A stretch of DNA of 54,846 nucleotides from Lachnospiraceae bacterium (lineage in GTDB: Bacteria > Bacillota > Clostridia > Lachnospirales > Lachnospiraceae), in assembly GCA_900771955.1 (NCBI GenBank), contig CAAGPW010000070.1, forward strand, positions 1 through 54,846, given 5' to 3'. Shown one piece after another: positions 33,129 to 41,179 of this stretch. The notes under the pieces were generated by a model that was not told the DNA's origin, did not search any database, and worked only from the letters and a program-made list of their open reading frames with translations. Position numbers and translations under genes: made by a program. The first letter of the stretch is position 1. Each line of letters begins with the position of its first letter.

Positions 33129-33605
33129 CTATTCTGAAAGCATATCATTCATCAACTCACCGATCTTATAATTGATCCGGAAAGAATCCTTTAATTTGCC
33201 GAGCACATCAATAAGGAAACGGATTTCCTCCTCGGAAAGTCCCTGTGTCACACGCTCGATCAGTATCTTATGAAAATTTTCATGATGATGATAGGCACGG
33301 ACGCCCTTTTCTGTCAGGGAGATCTGTACCACGCGCTTATCCTCTTCGCTGCGTTTTCGGTTTACATAACTTTTCTTTTCCAGACCGTTCATGGACTTTG
33401 TCAAAGTCCCGGTCGTAATGGACAATTGTCGGGCGATCTCTGTCATTTTTTTCGGTTCCCCGATCCCGATGACCTCGATCACATGCATATCATTTGTCGT
33501 GATATCCTTGAATTCTCCGGTTATTAAGGATTTTGACTCGATCTCCATAATATCCTTCATGATCCATACCAGCAATCTGCTTAAGGTTTCTTCTCTATTG
33601 CCCAT
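33129..33605 (-). CDS. fabT: MarR-family regulator, probable FabT-type repressor of fatty-acid synthesis
   Basis: 158 residues from ATG 33605, eight bases after GAGGAG; the frame runs further back into fabH without a start signal. The winged HTH is clear (MTEIARQLSITTGTLTKSMN recognition region, then the DKRVVQISLTEKG wing). FabT of lactic acid bacteria is a MarR protein that represses the fab operon with acyl-ACP as corepressor. The same role is inferred here because the gene is the last of the fab operon and three FabT-like palindromes sit on the operon promoter at 40981-41025. Unlike in Lactococcus or Streptococcus, the regulator is at the 3' end. Confidence 0.85.
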   Translation of the reverse strand: MGNREETLSRLLVWIMKDIMEIESKSLITGEFKDITTNDMHVIEVIGIGEPKKMTEIARQLSITTGTLTKSMNGLEKKSYVNRKRSEEDKRVVQISLTEKGVRAYHHHENFHKILIERVTQGLSEEEIRFLIDVLGKLKDSFRINYKIGELMNDMLSE

Positions 33606-33618
33606 TCCGTTTTCTCCT

Positions 33619-34590
33619 CTACCAGGTAAGTACCGCAGCGCCCCAGGTGAGTCCTCCGCCAAATCCTGCAAGAACTATGGTGTCTCCTTTCTTTAACCTG
33701 CCGCTTTTATTCAGGTCATCCAAAAGAATCGGTACGCTTGCTGCTGATATATTACCACATTTTTGGAGATTTGCGGGAAATTTTTCGATCGGTTGATGCA
33801 GTCTTTTTGCCACAGACTCGATAATACGGATATTTGCCTGATGCAGAACGAAATGATCCACTTCGTCTAACTGCATGCCCGCTTTTTCCACTGCCTGTGA
33901 AATAACCTCCGGTACGGTTCGCACCGCAAATTTATAGACTGCCTGCCCGTCCATATGAACATAAGCAGGTTTATCTTTCGTATTTTTTGCATATGGATTC
34001 GCGATCGGCCTGCCATCACAGGTAAGCGCCATACCGCGCGCGCCGTCGGAACCCTGCACCAGGCTTCTTATTCCTGCTTCGCCCGGTTCGTTTTTTATGA
34101 CCGCAGCCCCCGCTCCGTCCCCGAACAGAACGCAGGTTGAACGGTCTTCCCAATCCATGATCTTTGATAGCGTCTCCGCTCCGATCACAAGTGCATTTTT
34201 ATATTGTCCGCTCATTAAATAAGCATATGCCGTATTTAAAGCAAACAGGAAACCGGAACACGCGGCACAGATGTCAAATGCCACTGCATTGACCGCACCA
34301 AGTTCCCGCTGTACTTCACACGCAAGCGATGGTATCACATGATCCGGAGTAATTGTCGCCGCCAGGATCAGATTGATCTCTTCCGGGGCGAGTTCTGCCT
34401 CGGAAAGCGCAGATTTTGCCGCTTCCGTGGACAGAAACGTTGTGGTCTCCTCCGTGACCAGATGACGGGTCTCGATGCCGGTACGGCTCTTGATCCACTC
34501 ATCCGATGTGTCCATGACCTTACTTAAGTCATCATTCGTGACACAGCGCTTCGGAAGGCAGCTTCCCGTTCCACATAGTTTGATTGCCAT
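33619..34590 (-). CDS. fabH: Beta-ketoacyl-ACP synthase III
   Basis: 323 residues. It condenses acetyl-CoA with malonyl-ACP to start fatty-acid chains. The catalytic triad is visible: Cys in FDICAACSGFLFAL (about 112), His in LHQANIRIIE (about 245) and Asn in GNISAAS (about 275). The ribosome site GAGGAG is well placed. It is followed 13 bp later by the MarR gene and preceded by accDA. Confidence 0.96.
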   Translation of the reverse strand: MAIKLCGTGSCLPKRCVTNDDLSKVMDTSDEWIKSRTGIETRHLVTEETTTFLSTEAAKSALSEAELAPEEINLILAATITPDHVIPSLACEVQRELGAVNAVAFDICAACSGFLFALNTAYAYLMSGQYKNALVIGAETLSKIMDWEDRSTCVLFGDGAGAAVIKNEPGEAGIRSLVQGSDGARGMALTCDGRPIANPYAKNTKDKPAYVHMDGQAVYKFAVRTVPEVISQAVEKAGMQLDEVDHFVLHQANIRIIESVAKRLHQPIEKFPANLQKCGNISAASVPILLDDLNKSGRLKKGDTIVLAGFGGGLTWGAAVLTW

Positions 34591-34611
34591 ATTGATTTGT
34601 CTCCTCTATTG

Positions 34612-36315
34612 TTAAAAGGCGCGGAAACGTCTGTATCTTTCCTCTGCCAGTTCTTCTCCGGTCTTTCCAGATTCCCTTTTCAAAAATTCGCGGATGTTTA
34701 CTTTCATATAGCGGGCGATGGAATCCAGTGCCTTGCTGTCTGCCCCGCCATATTCCGGAATAATTTTATCAACGATATGAAGCTCATGCAAGTCATGCGC
34801 AGTAATTTTCATAACACCGGCAGCTTCTTTTGCACGCTTGGAGTCTTTCCAGAGGATTGACGCAAAGCCTTCCGGCGAGAGCACGGAATAAGTCGCGTTT
34901 TCCATCATCCAGACTTCATTGCCGACGGACAGCGCAAGTGCGCCACCACTTCCGCCTTCTCCGATCATCATACAGAGAATTGGCACTTTTAATGCTGACA
35001 TTTCATATAAGTTGCGTGCAATTGCCTCGGCCTGACCGCGTTCCTCTGCTTCCATACCACAGAATGCACCGGAAGTATTGACAAACGTAATGACCGGACG
35101 ATTGAATTTTTCCGCCTGTTTCATCAGACGCAAAGCCTTTCTGTAACCTTCCGGAGACGGCATACCATAATTATGCTTCAGGCAGTCCTTTAAGTCTTTT
35201 CCTTTCTGGACACCGATCACGGTAACCGGCTGTCCATCAAGATAGGCAACACCGCCGAGAATTGCCGGATCATCCCCGAAATAACGGTCTCCGTGCATCT
35301 CCATAAATCCGTCAAAGATCGCTTCAATGTATTCACCGGAAGAAATACGGCTGACTTTACGCGCCATCTCCACCTTTTCCCAGGCATCCTTAAGCGGTGT
35401 CTTTGCCGCACGCTCCCGCATCAGCTCACTCGGAGCTGCGGAAAGCTGCTCATTGCTTTCAAGATTGGCAAAGCCTTCTCTTTTGTGATGCAGTTTTAAA
35501 ATATCATATAAGGTTTTCTTTAAGTCTTTTCTTTCTACGATGCGGTCTACAAAACCATGCTCCACCTGAAACTCCGAGCGCTGAAAACCAGCCGGGAGCT
35601 TCTGTCCGATGGTCTGCTCGATCACTCGCGGCCCGGCGAAACCAATAAGGGCTTTCGGCTCTGCCAAAATAATATCGCCAAGCATTGCAAAGCTTGCCGT
35701 CATACCGCCGGTCGTCGGATCGGTCAAAACCGGCATATATAAAAGTCCGGCTTCAGAATGCTTTTTTAATGCTGCGGATGTCTTTGCCATCTGCATTAAG
35801 GATACGATACCTTCCTGCATTCTGGCACCGCCGGAACAGCAGAATAAGATGACCGGAAGTTTTTCTTCCGTTGCCCGCTCTACTGCCGCCGCAATTTTTT
35901 CTCCAACTACATGACCCATGCTTCCCATTAAAAATCTGGCATCCACAACGCCGAGCACCGTATCTTCCCCGTAGATCTGCGCCTTTCCGACAACAACGCC
36001 TTCCTTTAAGCCCGTTTTTTCCTGCACTGCCTGAAGCTTTTCTTCATATCCCGGAAATCCGAGCGGATTTCCTCCCTCGATATCATCAAACCATGACGTG
36101 AAACTTCCGGTGTCTGCCACCATCTTAACACGGTTCTTTGCATTGACACGGAAATATCCGCCACACTCCGGGCATACATAAAGCCGTCTGATTGCCTCCG
36201 CACGATCAACTTTTTTGCCGCACGCCTTGCAGTCTACAGTTTCCGGCTTTGCTTCCTGTTTTAATTCTGCCTTGATTTCCTTTTTCTGTCTGATTTTTCC
36301 TAACAAACTCTCCAT
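34612..36315 (-). CDS. accDA: Acetyl-CoA carboxylase carboxyltransferase, fused beta (AccD) and alpha (AccA) subunits
   Basis: 567 residues from ATG 36315, which lies just after the fabZ stop; GGAGAA in the fabZ end is the ribosome site. The N-terminal half is AccD: a four-Cys zinc ribbon (CKACGKKV and CPECGGYF), then SGGARMQEGIVSLMQMAKT and PTTGGMTASFAMLGD. The C-terminal half (from about residue 310) is AccA: VTFVNTSGAFCGMEAEERGQ and GEGGSGGALALSVGN. It transfers carboxyl from biotin to acetyl-CoA, giving malonyl-CoA. The biotin carrier (AccB) and biotin carboxylase (AccC) that it needs are not in this operon. Confidence 0.95.
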   Translation of the reverse strand: MESLLGKIRQKKEIKAELKQEAKPETVDCKACGKKVDRAEAIRRLYVCPECGGYFRVNAKNRVKMVADTGSFTSWFDDIEGGNPLGFPGYEEKLQAVQEKTGLKEGVVVGKAQIYGEDTVLGVVDARFLMGSMGHVVGEKIAAAVERATEEKLPVILFCCSGGARMQEGIVSLMQMAKTSAALKKHSEAGLLYMPVLTDPTTGGMTASFAMLGDIILAEPKALIGFAGPRVIEQTIGQKLPAGFQRSEFQVEHGFVDRIVERKDLKKTLYDILKLHHKREGFANLESNEQLSAAPSELMRERAAKTPLKDAWEKVEMARKVSRISSGEYIEAIFDGFMEMHGDRYFGDDPAILGGVAYLDGQPVTVIGVQKGKDLKDCLKHNYGMPSPEGYRKALRLMKQAEKFNRPVITFVNTSGAFCGMEAEERGQAEAIARNLYEMSALKVPILCMMIGEGGSGGALALSVGNEVWMMENATYSVLSPEGFASILWKDSKRAKEAAGVMKITAHDLHELHIVDKIIPEYGGADSKALDSIARYMKVNIREFLKRESGKTGEELAEERYRRFRAF

Positions 36316-36316
36316 T

Positions 36317-36751
36317 TTATTCTCCACCAATTGCAAATACCAATTCTGCCGACGCTGCAAGTTTTCCGTCTACATAAGCGGTCGCTTTTCCAACGCCGAT
36401 TGGCCCTTTTCGTTTTATGATCTCAGTTTCCAGTGTAAGCACATCCCCAGGAACCACCTTCTGTTTAAATTTTGCCTGGTTGATGCCTGCAAAATATGCG
36501 GTTTTTCCCCTGTTTTCTTCTTCACTCAGGATTGCGACCGCTCCGGTCTGTGCCAGTGCTTCGATAATAAGCACGCCCGGCATGACCGGTTCACACGGAA
36601 AATGCCCTGCAAAAAACGGTTCATTGTAGCTGACACATTTTTTCCCGACCGCACGCTTTCCGATCTCAAGCTCTTCTATCGTATCGATCAGAAGAAGCGG
36701 CTGCCTGTGCGGAATGATTTCCATAATCTGTTTTGTCGTCAATACGGACAT
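36317..36751 (-). CDS. fabZ: 3-hydroxyacyl-ACP dehydratase FabZ
   Basis: 144 residues, single hot-dog fold. The catalytic His is in FFAGHFPCEPVMPGVLIIEA and the conserved Glu in IEALAQTGAVA. It dehydrates 3-hydroxyacyl-ACP to trans-2-enoyl-ACP. No FabA, FabM or second FabZ is nearby, so how unsaturated chains arise is not shown here. The ribosome site is AAAGGAAG. Confidence 0.96.
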   Translation of the reverse strand: MSVLTTKQIMEIIPHRQPLLLIDTIEELEIGKRAVGKKCVSYNEPFFAGHFPCEPVMPGVLIIEALAQTGAVAILSEEENRGKTAYFAGINQAKFKQKVVPGDVLTLETEIIKRKGPIGVGKATAYVDGKLAASAELVFAIGGE

Positions 36752-36795
36752 ACGGATGCTTCCTTTCTCTATCTAAAACCTTCTCTTCAAACTTC

Positions 36796-38028
36796 CTACT
36801 GATATTTTTTTAACAAAATACTGGAATTGTGTCCGCCAAATCCAAGAGAATTGCTGAGCGCATAGGTAAATGTTTCCTCATACGGCTCTTTGCAGTAATC
36901 CAGATCGATCTCTTCATCCGGGGTGGTGTAGCCGACTGTCCTGTGGATGTAGCCTTCCTCAAGCTCCTTCACGCAGGTAACAAATTCCAGTGCACCTGCT
37001 GCTCCAAGCAGATGTCCGACCATGGATTTTGTGGAATTGATATGAATATCCTTCGCATGATCGCCAAACGCTTTTTTGATCGCGCGTGTCTCAAACAGAT
37101 CGTTGTGATGTGTTCCGGTTCCATGCGCATTGATATAGGTAATTTCTTCTTTCGCGATTCCTGCGTCCGCAACCGCATTTTCCATTGCCTTTGCAGCGCC
37201 GGAGCCGTCCTCTTCCGGAGAAGTGATATGGTATGCATCACTGCTGCAGCCATAGCCTACAACTTCCGCGTAGATCTTTGCTCCTCTTTTCTTTGCATGC
37301 TCAAGTTCCTCTAAAACGACCACTGCGGCACCTTCGCCCATGACAAAGCCACTGCGGTTTTTATCAAACGGAAGTGAGCATTTTGTCTTGTCGGTCTCTG
37401 TGGATAATGCGGTAAGTGCGGTAAATCCTGCAATTCCGATCGGAGTTACTGCTCCTTCGGTACCGCCGCTCACCATCACATCTGCATCCCCGTACTGGAT
37501 CGTACGGAATGCCTCTCCGATGGAATTCGTTCCGGTCGCACATGCAGTCACCACATTTAAGCTCTTTCCCTTGAGTCCGAACTGAATGGAAACATTTCCT
37601 GCTGCCATGTTGGAGATCATCATCGGAACCAGAAGAGGATTTACTCTGGATGGTCCTTTTTCAAGCAGTTTTTTGTATTCCCGCTCGATTGCCTGCAGAC
37701 TTCCGACGCCGGAGCCGATCGCACAGCCCACACGATACGGATCTTCCTTTTCCATATCAAGGCCTGCGTCTTCGATTGCTTCCTTTGTCGCCGCCACCGC
37801 ATACTGGGAAAACGGCTCCATACGCTTTGCAGAACGGAAATCCATAAACTCCTTCGGGTCAAATCCTTTTACCTCTGCCGCAAGCTTGCATTTGTAATCT
37901 GTCGTGTCAAAATGTGTGATCTCATCAAAACCGATCTTTCCTTCTTTGATGCCAGACCAAAACTCTTCTATATTCAAACCGATCGGGGTGATCGCACCCA
38001 TGCCGGTCACTACTACTCTTCTGCTCAT
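36796..38028 (-). CDS. fabF: Beta-ketoacyl-ACP synthase II
   Basis: 410 residues. The Cys-His-His triad is present: Cys in VTACATGTNSIGEA (about 162), His in NAHGTGTHHND (about 300) and His in KSMVGHLLGAAG (about 337). It elongates acyl-ACP with malonyl-ACP. It lies 44 bp before fabZ, in the slot where many Firmicutes carry accB. Confidence 0.97.
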   Translation of the reverse strand: MSRRVVVTGMGAITPIGLNIEEFWSGIKEGKIGFDEITHFDTTDYKCKLAAEVKGFDPKEFMDFRSAKRMEPFSQYAVAATKEAIEDAGLDMEKEDPYRVGCAIGSGVGSLQAIEREYKKLLEKGPSRVNPLLVPMMISNMAAGNVSIQFGLKGKSLNVVTACATGTNSIGEAFRTIQYGDADVMVSGGTEGAVTPIGIAGFTALTALSTETDKTKCSLPFDKNRSGFVMGEGAAVVVLEELEHAKKRGAKIYAEVVGYGCSSDAYHITSPEEDGSGAAKAMENAVADAGIAKEEITYINAHGTGTHHNDLFETRAIKKAFGDHAKDIHINSTKSMVGHLLGAAGALEFVTCVKELEEGYIHRTVGYTTPDEEIDLDYCKEPYEETFTYALSNSLGFGGHNSSILLKKYQ

Positions 38029-38102
38029 ACTCTTTTCCCTTCCTTAAATTATTCTGTTATTTGCAGGTCAAAATGTGTCTGTAGCATTTTGCACCTGCTT
38101 CC

Positions 38103-38843
38103 TTACATCGACATTCCGCCGTCCACTGCAAGCACCTGTCCGGTAATATACGCCGCATCATCGGATGCCAGAAATGCCACTGCCTTCGCGATATCCTCCG
38201 GCGCCCCGATATGTCCGAGCGGCACGCGCTCCTTTAAGGATTCTTTCACGCTGTCACTCAATACCTCTGTCATATCTGTCGCGATCACACCCGGTGCGAT
38301 CGCATTTGCCGTGATACCACGGGATGCCAGTTCTCTCGCAACGCTCTTGGTCAGTCCTATCACACCTGCTTTTGATGCACTGTAATTCGCCTGCCCTGCA
38401 TTGCCAAGGATTCCGGAAACAGAAGAAATATTAATGATCCTGCCACTTCTCTGTTTTAAAAACTGACGGGAAAGATGTTTGATCGTATGAAAGGTTCCCT
38501 TTAAATTCGTGTCAATGACATCCGAAAATTCCTGTTCAGACATTTTCATCAGCAGATTATCTCTGGTAATGCCCGCATTATTGACAAGGATATCGATATG
38601 TCCATATTCTTTGACGAGTGCCTTTATCATTTCCCCACACGCTGCATCATCGGAAACATTGCATCCGAAGGAAACTGCTTCACCGCCATTTTTTTTGATC
38701 TCTGCGACAGTCTCCTCCGCTTTCTCCTTCGAGCCGTTATAATTCACGATAACAAATGCCCCCCGCTTTGCCAGCTCTAAGGCGATCGCTTTTCCGATCC
38801 CACGGGATGCTCCGGTGACCAGTGCATTTTTACTGCTCAACAT
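38103..38843 (-). CDS. fabG: 3-oxoacyl-ACP reductase
   Basis: 246 residues from ATG 38843, the typical FabG length. The start overlaps the fabD stop by 14 bp; an upstream TTG at 38870 would add nine residues not expected in the family. It has the NADPH Rossmann motif TGASRGIGKAIA, NNAG, and the Ser-Tyr-Lys active site (ISSVSGILGNAGQANYSASKAG). It reduces 3-oxoacyl-ACP. GGAGG lies 12 bp before the chosen ATG, inside fabD. Confidence 0.95.
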   Translation of the reverse strand: MLSSKNALVTGASRGIGKAIALELAKRGAFVIVNYNGSKEKAEETVAEIKKNGGEAVSFGCNVSDDAACGEMIKALVKEYGHIDILVNNAGITRDNLLMKMSEQEFSDVIDTNLKGTFHTIKHLSRQFLKQRSGRIINISSVSGILGNAGQANYSASKAGVIGLTKSVARELASRGITANAIAPGVIATDMTEVLSDSVKESLKERVPLGHIGAPEDIAKAVAFLASDDAAYITGQVLAVDGGMSM

Positions 38844-39744
38844 AGGCTTTAAAGTCCTCCATTTTATCAATGTTACAGGTCTTCACATTCCGGTCGATCT
38901 TTTTCATGAAGCCGGAGAGTGTATGTCCCGGTCCGATCTCTACAAATTCATCACAGCCATCCGCGATCAGACGCTCGATCGTCTGCTGCCAGCGCACGGA
39001 AGAGGATACCTGTTTTTCCAACAGCGGTTTTACCTCATTTTTATCCTTCACATAATCAGCCGTCACATTTGCAAGATACGGAACTGCAATGTCATTTACC
39101 GTAACATCCTTTAATTCCTTGCCAAGTTTTTCGCCTGCTCCACAAAGCAGTGCGGAATGGAACGGTCCGCTTACTTTCAGCGGCACGACACGCTTTGCGC
39201 CGGCTTCCTTTAACTTCTCACCAGCCGCATCTACTGCAGCCTTTTCACCGGTGATCACGATCTGTCCCGGGCAGTTATAGTTTGCAATGGAAACAATCCC
39301 CTCGGTCTCTTCACAGATCTTTTCGATCGTCTCTGCATCCAGTGCAAGCACTGCCGACATTGCCCCGCCGGTCGGATATGCTTCCTGCATGTAGATACCA
39401 CGCTTTCTTACCACACGGAATGCATCTTCCATGGAAAGTGCTCCCGATGCGATCAGTGCTCCGTACTCGCCAAGGCTTAATCCTGCTGTCACATCACAGC
39501 TTTTTCCGGCTTCCTTTAAAGCCACATACAGTGCTGCTTCTGTGGCAAGCATGGCGATCTGTGTATATTCTGTAATATTTAATTTGTCGTTTTCCTCAAA
39601 GCACAGCGCTGCAACATCCAGTCCGGATGCTTTGGATGCCAGTTCATAGACCTCCCTGCACGCCGGGATCGTGTCATAAAATTCTTTTCCCATGCCAACA
39701 TACTGCGCGCCCTGTCCCGGAAACATAAATACTGTTTTTGCCAT
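38830..39744 (-). CDS. fabD: Malonyl-CoA:ACP transacylase
   Basis: 304 residues. It loads malonate onto ACP. The oxyanion loop FPGQGAQYVGMG is at the N-terminus, the nucleophile Ser is in TAGLSLGEYGAL (about 91), and the His is in SGPFHSAL (about 197). The ribosome site is AAGGAG. It lies 18 bp after fabK. Confidence 0.97.
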   Translation of the reverse strand: MAKTVFMFPGQGAQYVGMGKEFYDTIPACREVYELASKASGLDVAALCFEENDKLNITEYTQIAMLATEAALYVALKEAGKSCDVTAGLSLGEYGALIASGALSMEDAFRVVRKRGIYMQEAYPTGGAMSAVLALDAETIEKICEETEGIVSIANYNCPGQIVITGEKAAVDAAGEKLKEAGAKRVVPLKVSGPFHSALLCGAGEKLGKELKDVTVNDIAVPYLANVTADYVKDKNEVKPLLEKQVSSSVRWQQTIERLIADGCDEFVEIGPGHTLSGFMKKIDRNVKTCNIDKMEDFKAYVEQ

Positions 39745-39762
39745 TTTATTTACTCCTTGCTG

Positions 39763-40692
39763 TTACGCCTTTGCGCCAAGCAGCGCTTCGGCCTCTTTCA
39801 TAATACCTTCGATAATTTCCTTACAGGTCTTTTCCTCCCGGATCAGACCTGCGATCTGACCTGCCATGACACTGCCGTTCACAACATCGCCTTCCATCAC
39901 TGCCTTGCGCAGGGAACCAAGAGTCAGAAGTTCAAGTTCCTCAAAAGAAGCTCCCTCTTCTTCTTTTTTCAGATATTCTCTGGTCATCTTGTTGCGAAGT
40001 ACACGGATCGGATGCCCGGTCGATGCTCCGGTGACCTCAGAATCAATGTCTTTTGCCTTTACCACTCTCTGTTTGTAGTTTTCATGCACGATCGATTCCT
40101 TCGCCACAACAAACGCTGTTCCCATCTGGACAGCCTCCGCGCCAAGCATACGTGCTGCTGCAAACCCTCTGCCATCTGCGATTCCGCCTGCTGCAATGAC
40201 CGGAATATTTACCGCATCCACAACCTGCGGCACCAGCGTCATTGTTGTCTGTGCTCCGATATGTCCGCCAGACTCCATGCCTTCTGCCACAACGGCATCC
40301 GCACCGGCGCGTTCCATCATCTTCGCCATCGCAACACTTGCAACCACCGGAATGACCTTTACGCCGTTATCCTTCCACAGCTTCATGAATTTTCCCGGAT
40401 TTCCGGCGCCGGTGGTAACCACCTTCACGCCTTCCTCCACAACAACCTTTGCCACTTCCTCCGCATTCGGATTTAAGAGCATGACATTTACACCAAACGG
40501 TTTGTCTGTCAGTTCCTTTGCCTTACGGATCTCTTCTCTGACGACCTCAGGTGGTGCACTTGCCGCACCAATCAGTCCGAGTCCGCCTGCATTTGCAACT
40601 GCTGCGGCGAGATGATGCTCTGCCACCCATGCCATACCGCCCTGAATGATCGGATATTCGATTCCAAGAAGTTCTGTTACCCTTGTCTTCAT
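39763..40692 (-). CDS. fabK: FMN-dependent enoyl-ACP reductase
   Basis: 309 residues from ATG 40692, four bases after the acpP stop with GAGGAA as ribosome site; the open frame extends seven codons into acpP. It is a 2-nitropropane-dioxygenase-like TIM barrel: IQGGMAWVAEHHLAAAVANA and GLGLIGAAS at the N-terminus, VVTTGAGNPGKFMKLWK, and EGMESGGHIG for FMN. It performs the final reduction of each cycle. No FabI gene is seen in the window, so this step would be insensitive to triclosan; that is family knowledge, not measured here. Confidence 0.95.
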   Translation of the reverse strand: MKTRVTELLGIEYPIIQGGMAWVAEHHLAAAVANAGGLGLIGAASAPPEVVREEIRKAKELTDKPFGVNVMLLNPNAEEVAKVVVEEGVKVVTTGAGNPGKFMKLWKDNGVKVIPVVASVAMAKMMERAGADAVVAEGMESGGHIGAQTTMTLVPQVVDAVNIPVIAAGGIADGRGFAAARMLGAEAVQMGTAFVVAKESIVHENYKQRVVKAKDIDSEVTGASTGHPIRVLRNKMTREYLKKEEEGASFEELELLTLGSLRKAVMEGDVVNGSVMAGQIAGLIREEKTCKEIIEGIMKEAEALLGAKA

Positions 40693-40696
40693 TCTT

Positions 40697-40930
40697 TTAT
40701 TCCTCAACCCCATGTGCCTTTAAGTAATTTACCACATCACCAACGGTTGCGATCTTCTCCAGATCTTCCGACGGGATCTCAACACCAAACTCTTCCTCTA
40801 AAGACATTACTAATTCAAATAAGTCCAGGGAATCTGCTCCGAGATCATCCTTGAAGTTGGAGTTTTCGGTAATTTCTGCATCCTCTAAGTTCAACTGCTC
40901 TCTGATCACTGCTACTAATTTTTCTAACAT
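40697..40930 (-). CDS. acpP: Acyl carrier protein
   Basis: 77 residues, acidic. The phosphopantetheine attachment Ser is in GADSLDLFELVMSLEEEFG (DSL motif, about Ser38). It is the first gene of the FASII operon, directly under the three-operator promoter. The ribosome site is AAAGGAG. Confidence 0.97.
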   Translation of the reverse strand: MLEKLVAVIREQLNLEDAEITENSNFKDDLGADSLDLFELVMSLEEEFGVEIPSEDLEKIATVGDVVNYLKAHGVEE

Positions 40931-40980
40931 AATATGTATTCTCCTTTTTTATTTTCCTTTTTCTCTTTTTTTCGCTTTAG

Positions 40981-41025
40981 TTTGCTTTTCAAATATTTTG
41001 ATTATCAAACTATTTGCTTATCAAA
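40981..41025 (-). promoter_or_regulatory. Three tandem FabT-like operators
   Basis: Plus-strand TTTGCTTTTCAAA (40981-40993), TTTGATTATCAAA (40997-41009, a perfect palindrome) and TTTGCTTATCAAA (41013-41025). They start exactly 16 bp apart. They resemble the FabT consensus AGTTTGATTATCAAATT. The third touches the -10 of the acpP promoter and the others cover the start and early leader, which fits repression. Confidence 0.8.
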
Positions 41026-41053
41026 CTATATGTCATTTCTGTTCATCTGTCAA
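41025..41053 (-). promoter_or_regulatory. Promoter of the FASII operon
   Basis: Minus-strand TTGACA (41048-41053), exactly 17 bp, TATAGT (41025-41030). It is near consensus, so strong unless repressed. Confidence 0.85.
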
Positions 41054-41114
41054 CTGTTTTTTCACAACTAAGCAGAATGCGTTCCGCATCCCGCTTAAAC
41101 TCAGCGGTCGTCAT

Positions 41115-41157
41115 TACAAAAAAAGAACCATACACGCAAGAACCGTGTATGATTCCT
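41115..41157 (-). terminator. Terminator of the hydantoinase operon
   Basis: On the minus strand AATCATACACG pairs with CGTGTATGGTT, followed by CTTTTTTTGTAATGACGAC. The tail after the T-run is a divergent copy of the recurring terminator-linked element. Confidence 0.85.
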
Positions 41158-41179
41158 CTTTACCTCGTCTGTACTTATC

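Noticed and set aside
39757..40476. Open frame of 239 codons opposite fabK
   Set aside because: Antisense to a conserved enzyme gene, with no promoter or ribosome site.
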